Source: Apostichopus japonicus
Taxonomy: Eukaryota; Echinodermata; Holothuroidea; Aspidochirotida; Stichopodidae
DNA length: 64,000 nucleotides
Assembly (NCBI RefSeq): GCF_037975245.1
Contig: NC_092567.1
Coordinates: 13,904,876 to 13,968,875 of the forward strand
Direction: 5' to 3'
The number at the start of each line of letters is the position of its first letter. Within the stretch, counting starts at the first letter, position 1. Positions 63,092 to 64,000 of this stretch are shown here, piece after piece. The notes below the pieces were generated by a model, which made no database searches, was not told where the DNA came from, and was given only the letters and a program-made list of their open reading frames with translations. Position numbers and translations under genes: made by a program.

Positions 63092-63124
63092 AGTGCGACA
63101 GTCGGAATTTCCGACTGTCGCACT
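63092..63124. repeat. Perfect 16-bp-arm palindrome
   Basis: AGTGCGACAGTCGGAA and its exact complement with a single T between. Confidence 0.9.
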
Positions 63125-63312
63125 TTAGTTTATCTAGGCCTTTTCATGTAATTTTTTTTTTAAATTTCGGTCAAAATTGACCTTTAACCGGTCATATTTA
63201 CCACGTTTTCCTTGCCACTTTGGGAAGTTGTTTCTCGCGATTCTTATACTCCACCGTACAAAACTTCTTATGATTTTGAATACTACAAAAAAATGCCTAA
63301 TAGAACTACCGT

Positions 63313-63625
63313 CATAGGCGTAGGGCCCAATTTGTTTTGTGGGGGGGGGGGGGTGTAACGACTTGCCCGATCAATATAACCTAAATTTTTCGCGCGCTAC
63401 GCGCGCATCACACATGATCATGTGCATATCATACAGGCATGCATCGGTTTTTACATCGCATGCAAATAGCACACAATCATTTTCCGTCTTAGTACCCTTC
63501 CGTATTGGTGATGATTGTTGGGTAATAATAATATCAGTATAACCACTGAAAAACACATTGCAAATTATCAAAAAAGCTATCAGCATATTGCCCGAACTTC
63601 ACAAAAATATTTGGTTGGGGTGGGG
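63313..63625 (+). mobile_element. MITE family B, copy 3 (right end unclear)
   Basis: Begins CATAGGCGTAGGGCCC, then a 14-G run, TGTAACGACTTGCCCG, GCGCGCTACGCGCG, AAAACACATTGCAAATTAT and GCATATTGCCCGAA, ACAAAAATATTTGGTTGGGG shared with 29.70-29.92 kb. Confidence 0.65.
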
Positions 63626-64000
63626 GGGGGGGCAATAAGTTTTTGAAATGAGTGCCAGTGGGTACAAATGTATCGCAACAAGTTCGTAACAGAAGTGCAG
63701 TCGCGAAAGATTGGGTTTTCTGACTGACACTGACCGTATCGTTGACGAGTAGCGGGAGGGTGGGGGTACAAAGCAGCAGTTGGAATTTTCTGGCTTCAAA
63801 ACCGATTTTCAGCCACTACACCCCCCCCCCCCCAATCATCAGGCCTTAGCTACGTCCCTGAGTACATGGTGGTTACATAGTACGCTCCGACCAGAATTCA
63901 CCGATAACCAGATGCAAATCCACCTAGCAACCGAGGTAACTTGCTTGAGGACTCCAACGAACAACCACTGATTTATTTTCATGCCTTCATCACTTTAGCC

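Noticed and set aside
63016-63862. Inverted pair CAGGGACGTCG ... CTACGTCCCTG as transposon ends
   Set aside because: Flanking 8 bases do not match and the interior is a mixture of other repeats; may be ends of two different elements.

Overview
This is a eukaryotic (metazoan) window: genes are split into short exons with GT..AG introns of about 0.5 to 6 kb, most of the sequence is non-coding, and repeats dominate. The gene content (PDHX, a secreted fibrinogen-domain lectin, a troponin, a Cys/His zinc-binding protein of a large repetitive family) together with Penelope-like and hAT elements suggests a marine invertebrate, possibly an echinoderm or related deuterostome. That placement is inference.

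Layout. (1) 0.7-5.3 kb, minus strand: the 5' half of PDHX, the E3-binding protein of the pyruvate dehydrogenase complex (mitochondrial leader, lipoyl domain, start of the subunit-binding domain); the rest lies off the left edge. (2) 5.4-16 kb: no host gene recognised. It holds a hAT-type MITE and a 5-kb block in which Penelope-like element pieces, a possible 1.8-kb hAT-like element and a tRNA-derived SINE are separated by six (TA)n tracts, followed by a 20-bp satellite. (3) 16-24 kb: gene-poor, with a 2.4-kb 53-bp satellite showing higher-order structure. (4) 24.1-42.0 kb, minus strand: a complete seven-exon gene for a 326-residue secreted protein with a signal peptide, two duplicated Thr-rich linker exons and a fibrinogen C-terminal domain. 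One of its introns carries a 2.1-kb tandem array whose unit is a copy of the gene's own exon end plus 5' splice site, about 27 decoy donor sites. (5) 42-53 kb: gene-poor, with a 47-bp minisatellite. (6) 53.1-54.9 kb, plus strand: a two-exon Cys/His-rich protein. (7) 56.8-59.4 kb, minus strand: three exons of a troponin gene (best fit troponin T), with a hAT MITE in an intron. (8) 59.6-64 kb: minisatellites, a hAT transposase remnant and dispersed repeats, probably still inside or upstream of the troponin gene.

The genes do not form a functional cluster: they are mitochondrial metabolism, secreted recognition protein and muscle regulation. The strongest unusual signals are the exon-derived splice-donor array in the lectin gene, a second small run of donor-like repeats overlapping the troponin stop codon, and a set of five small hAT elements with 8-bp target duplications, one inserted exactly between the donor array and its parent exon.
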